The notes beneath the pieces were generated by a model. It ran no database searches. It was given only the letters and a program-made list of their open reading frames with translations, and was not told the DNA's origin. Both the position numbers and the translations under genes were made by a program. This document shows positions 60,742-64,000 of a stretch of DNA of 64,000 nucleotides, piece by piece. This DNA is from Synaphobranchus kaupii (taxonomy: Eukaryota > Chordata > Actinopteri > Anguilliformes > Synaphobranchidae), in NCBI GenBank assembly GCA_029718625.1, contig CM056388.1:279893-343892 (forward strand). The letters run 5' to 3'. Positions within the stretch are counted from its first letter, which is position 1. Each line of letters begins with the position of its first letter.

Positions 60742-62272
60742 CACTACTCACAAAAAGTTAGGGATATTTGGCTTTCGGGTGAAATTTATGGAAAATGTAA
60801 GTTCACGCTACAGTGATATTATACGTATCATGAAAGTAGGGCATTTAAGTAGAAGCATGCAATGGTGATTTCCTCATCTCAAACAATTTATTGAAACAAA
60901 AGCCAACAACAGTGGTGGGTATACCACAACAAAAATGTCAATGTCTCAATAACTTGTCATGTGCCCTTGAGCATCAATTACAGCTTGACAACGACGTCTC
61001 ATGCTGTTCACAAGTCGACTTATTGTCTGCTGAGGCATGGCATCCCACTCTTCTTGAAGGGCGGCCCTCAGGTCATTGAGGTTCTGGGGTACAGAGTTAC
61101 GAGCCTCTACACGGTGAGTCAGCTGATCCCATAGGTTTTCTATGGGATTCAGGTCTGGAGAAAGTGCAGGCCACTCCATTTGAGGTACCCCAGTCTCCAG
61201 CAGCCTTTCCCTAATGATGCGACCTCGATGAGCTGGAGCATTGTCGTCCATGAAGATGAAATTAGGCCTGTGTTGTTCATGCAGGGGCACAATGACTGGA
61301 TTAATGATGTTATTCAGGTAGTATGGGCTTGTCACTGTACCATTCACAAAGTGTAGGGCAGTTCTGTATTGACTAGACACACCTGCCCACACTGTAACAC
61401 CGCCACCACCAAAGGATCGTCTGGTGACAACAGTGGCTGATGCATAGCGCTCTCCTTGACGTCTCCAACATCGTTGGCGGCCATCATTTCTGCTCAACGT
61501 GAATCGACTTTCATCAGAGAACAGCACTGAGGCCCACTGGTCCCTCGTCCAGCGTAAATGCTCCCTGGCCCATGCAAGACGATGACGCCTGTGCCTGGTG
61601 GTGTGGTCAGGTACCCTTGCAGGTCGTCTAGCACGCAGACCACGCTGATGTAAACGGTTTCGAATGGTCTGACGTGACACTTGGGTGCCTCTCACCTCCC
61701 TTAAATGTGCCTGGAGTTGAGTGGCATTCATCATCCGGTTCCGCAGGGCACTGTTCACAATGAAGCGGTCATCAGTGTGGGATGTGGCCAAAGGACGTCC
61801 ACTTCTATGCCTTTCTGTGACTCTTCCAGTCTCTCTGTATCTCTGTTGCAACCTGCTGATGACACTCTGTGACACTCTAAGCTCAGTGGCCACTTCCCTC
61901 TGAGAACATCCTGTTTGAAGCCTCGCAATGGCGAGGTACTGTTGATCAATTGTTAGGTGTCGTCTTGGTCTCATGATGTCAAAATGTGAACAGCATGTTG
62001 AAGAGGACTGTTTAAATACCAATTCTAATTGAACCAGGAAATTTATTGGTCGATTCATGGATCAAACACCTGTTGTGAATTTTGCCGTTCAGCTCCTTGT
62101 TAGAGAACAGCAAGTTGTGCAAAAAGTACTGAAACATTGAATAGTTGGACATGTGCATTCAAAAGTTTAGAGAAGGTCAAATTAATTTCACCTGTAAAGG
62201 TTATAGTGCATTTTAGGTTCATCCTGAAATTTCACCCGAAAGCCGAATATCCCTAACTTTTTGTGAGTAGTG
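60742..62272 (-). mobile_element. Apparently intact Tc1-like transposon, copy 2
   Basis: A 1531-bp element with the same CACTACTCACAAAAAGTTAG ends as copy 1 at 36590, flanked by TA at 60740-60741 and 62273-62274. About ten base differences from copy 1 were noticed over the whole length. It sits in a TATATATA stretch directly against element B. Confidence 0.95.
60946..62058 (-). CDS. Tc1-family DDE transposase, copy 2 (370 residues)
   Basis: Same protein as copy 1 with five substitutions: H6N, S21T, an N-to-S in [10 protein letters not shown]-to-S in TRRSFGGGG, and H-to-N in VPQNLND. None touches the catalytic [17 protein letters not shown] or NPIENLW motifs. The frame is open from ATG to stop; the inner start [11 protein letters not shown] is again possible. 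It lies about 6 kb upstream of gucy1a2, same strand, outside the gene. Both copies look coding-competent; whether they are active cannot be told from sequence. Confidence 0.93.
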   Translation of the reverse strand: MNRPINFLVQLELVFKQSSSTCCSHFDIMRPRRHLTIDQQYLAIARLQTGCSQREVATELRVSQSVISRLQQRYRETGRVTERHRSGRPLATSHTDDRFIVNSALRNRMMNATQLQAHLREVRGTQVSRQTIRNRLHQRGLRARRPARVPDHTTRHRRHRLAWAREHLRWTRDQWASVLFSDESRFTLSRNDGRQRCWRRQGERYASATVVTRRSFGGGGVTVWAGVSSQYRTALHFVNGTVTSPYYLNNIINPVIVPLHEQHRPNFIFMDDNAPAHRGRIIRERLLETGVPQMEWPALSPDLNPIENLWDQLTHRVEARNSVPQNLNDLRAALQEEWDAMPQQTISRLVNSMRRRCQAVIDAQGHMTSY

Positions 62273-62310
62273 TATATATATACTGTATATATATACTGTA
62301 TATATGTATC
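62273..62310. repeat. (TATATATACTG)n simple repeat beside the transposon
   Basis: About three units of TATATATACTG, ending TATATATGTATCC. Rich in TA, the Tc1 target. Confidence 0.85.
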
Positions 62311-63278
62311 CCTTTGAAGAGTTTCTAGAACTCCATTGCATAGAATTTTGAGAAAAAAAACATTGGATATTTAAATACAAGAACTTAGCAAAAATAGAAA
62401 TGCATTTCAAAATGAAAACATAAATCCAGAGACCATAAATTAACATCACAATTCTAAAGGATGGCAGACACAATGTAATTATCAACCTATTTTAAAAAAT
62501 CCAATCAAATGAAACCTTCTGAATTGTGCACTGGGTAATTTTCTCACATGTCAAAGTATCCTTGTGTGTTTGCTGGAAGATTAGGACACAGACATAGGTG
62601 TAACAAAGGTGGTACAATGATTTTGAAGGCCAGACTTATTTGGGACATAGTGATCGTTTTAAAAAACACTAACATGCCAGAGTACAAATAGGTCCTCCTC
62701 AGGTTAACCAGTCAATTAATAATGATGTCCAATTTTCCAGCACATATACAGGCAACAAAGGTCCCAGGTGCTGATATAAGGAAGCCATTAAGCCCGGTTT
62801 AATTTCTGCACTACTAACCCTAACCCTAACCCAGCACTACTCTCCACATCTTTCACCAGAGTTTTGTACCTTCTGAACTTACGTTTGTGAAATCGGAGCT
62901 TGAGGTCAGTTAATCATGTGCTGTACTTAAACTATTCATAGAAGTTGACTTGGTTTATATATACCTCACTTTCATGCATTGTTTAGGGGTCATCTGTATT
63001 TTACAGAACTTTAGGCGCTTCGTAGATTTATTAGAGTATCTCTGAATTGGTAACCATTCTGCAATTTTTCTGATATTAACACACACACACACACACGAGC
63101 ACTAGTTAAAATAAAAACCAGTACCTGTGCTTGCTCAGCCCAGGTGTTGTAATATTGAGCCATGTTCTTGTCTGTATCAGTGGAGGTACATTGATTCAGA
63201 GGTAGCAGTGAATCTTTGCAGTCCTGACAGGGTGATGCACCTCTCTTTGGCCACAACTCCCTCTGTTGGCATCCAGCT
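62311..63278. other. Upstream flank, nothing firm
   Basis: AT-rich. Three telomere-type CCCTAA units at 62814-62832 and a short CA run at 63080-63096. No gene. Confidence 0.45.
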
Positions 63279-63650
63279 GGACCTGCCTGGTACCCGTCTC
63301 ATTGGACCTGCCTGGTACCCGTCTCATTGGACCTGCCTCGTACCCGTCTCATTGGACCTGCCTAGTACCAGTCTCATGGGACCGGCCTGGTACCAGTCTC
63401 ATTGGACCTGCCTGGTACCAGTCTCATTGGACCGGCCTGGTACCAGTCTCATGGGACCGGCCTGGTACCAGTCTCATTGGACCGGCCTGGTACCAGTCTC
63501 ATTGGACCTGCCTGGTACCCGTCCTGCCTGGTATCCATCTCATTGGACCGGCCTGGTACCCGTCTCATTGGACCGGTCTGGTACCCGTCTCATTGGATCT
63601 GCCTGGTACCCGTATCATTGGACCTGCCTGGTACCCATCTCATTGAGTCT
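63279..63650. repeat. 25-bp minisatellite, about 15 copies
   Basis: Units GGACCTGCCTGGTACCCG then TCTCATT, period 25 bp. Variants: ACCGG for ACCTG, CCAGTC for CCCGTC, ATGGGACC for ATTGGACC; one shortened unit near 63522. Three frames stay open (up to 206 codons) because 25 leaves remainder 1 on division by 3; not a gene. Confidence 0.95.
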
Positions 63651-64000
63651 CTCCTTCCACTCCCACAGCACACATCGTCTTCTTTTGCAACCGAATAAAG
63701 CCGACCAGCGAAAAACACACACGCTTTGGAACAGGCCCGGTACTTAAAAAAAAAAAAAAGGCCTGTAGAGTAACACAGTGGTGTCTATGGGACCCCCCCC
63801 CCCCCCCATTTCTGCTCTTCGCTTAAACCCAGATTTTAATTACGTCACTGGCGCCAGTATTTGAAAGGCTTCTTAAAAGCACTATAGTTTTCTGTGCGAT
63901 TGCTCATTAATTTCAGGGAAACGTTCAACCCTCAGGGTGTAGGATCAGCAGGGCCAAGAGGGCGCAACAGCGGCGCGTCGTTACGGAAACCCCCGACACG
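63651..64000. other. Window end: homopolymers, nothing coding
   Basis: Poly(A) at about 63747-63760 and C15 at 63793-63807. The last 60 bp are CpG-rich. No feature recognised. Confidence 0.45.

Noticed and set aside
62814..62832. Interstitial telomere sequence (CCCTAA)3
   Set aside because: Only three units; common by chance or as microsatellite, not evidence of a fusion or telomere.
63127..63747. 206-codon plus-strand frame rich in GPAWYQSHWT
   Set aside because: Translation of the 25-bp minisatellite; the other two frames are also open.

Overview
The window is vertebrate nuclear DNA, almost certainly from a ray-finned (teleost) fish. The evidence is a complete multi-exon vertebrate gene with GT-AG introns, several tRNA-derived SINEs, non-LTR retrotransposon tails, many Tc1/mariner and hAT-type elements, dense (CA)n microsatellites, and an unusual load of long minisatellites. 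The species cannot be named from the sequence alone. Nothing bacterial, viral or CRISPR-like is present.

One protein-coding host gene dominates. gucy1a2, the alpha-2 subunit of nitric-oxide-sensitive soluble guanylate cyclase, lies on the minus strand from its start codon at 54980 to its stop codon at 7020-7022. Eight coding exons were placed base by base: 54980-54750, 52164-52103, 51154-51033, 48709-47979, 28661-28176, 27456-27313, 12950-12796 and 7239-7020. They join in frame into 716 residues, close to the mammalian length of about 730. The gene looks intact: metal-binding aspartates at D506 and D550, a coiled coil, H-NOX-like and PAS-like regions, and a C-terminal PDZ-binding tail. Bases 1-7019 hold its likely 3' UTR and downstream flank. 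Bases 54981-64000 hold its 5' UTR, promoter side and upstream flank.

Layout from low to high coordinate: a LINE tail and a 39-bp minisatellite grown inside a small DNA transposon (1-2379); a SINE with clear target-site duplications (3918-4131); exon 8 (7020-7239); intron 7 with a second SINE, an old degenerate repeat and a dead Tc1 element; exon 7 (12796-12950); intron 6 (14.4 kb) with a hAT-like MITE, two large neighbouring minisatellites (14.67-17.74 kb), other tandem repeats and two foldback MITEs; exons 6 and 5 (27.3-28.7 kb), both preceded by remarkable poly(C) acceptor tracts; intron 4 (19.3 kb) with a CpG-rich core, a 560-bp palindrome, a LINE tail, an apparently intact Tc1 transposon (36590-38120) and 53-bp and 31-bp minisatellites; exon 4 (47979-48709); exons 3 to 1; then the upstream flank with three Tc1-type elements in a row (58442-62272), the last a 99%-identical second copy of the intact transposon, and a 25-bp minisatellite (63279-63650).

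The most notable structures are the three-element Tc1 cluster, in which two foldback elements share one inner core but carry different termini, the two near-identical coding-competent transposons, and the virtually perfect 31-bp array. No second host gene was found; most other open frames are satellite or low-complexity artefacts.
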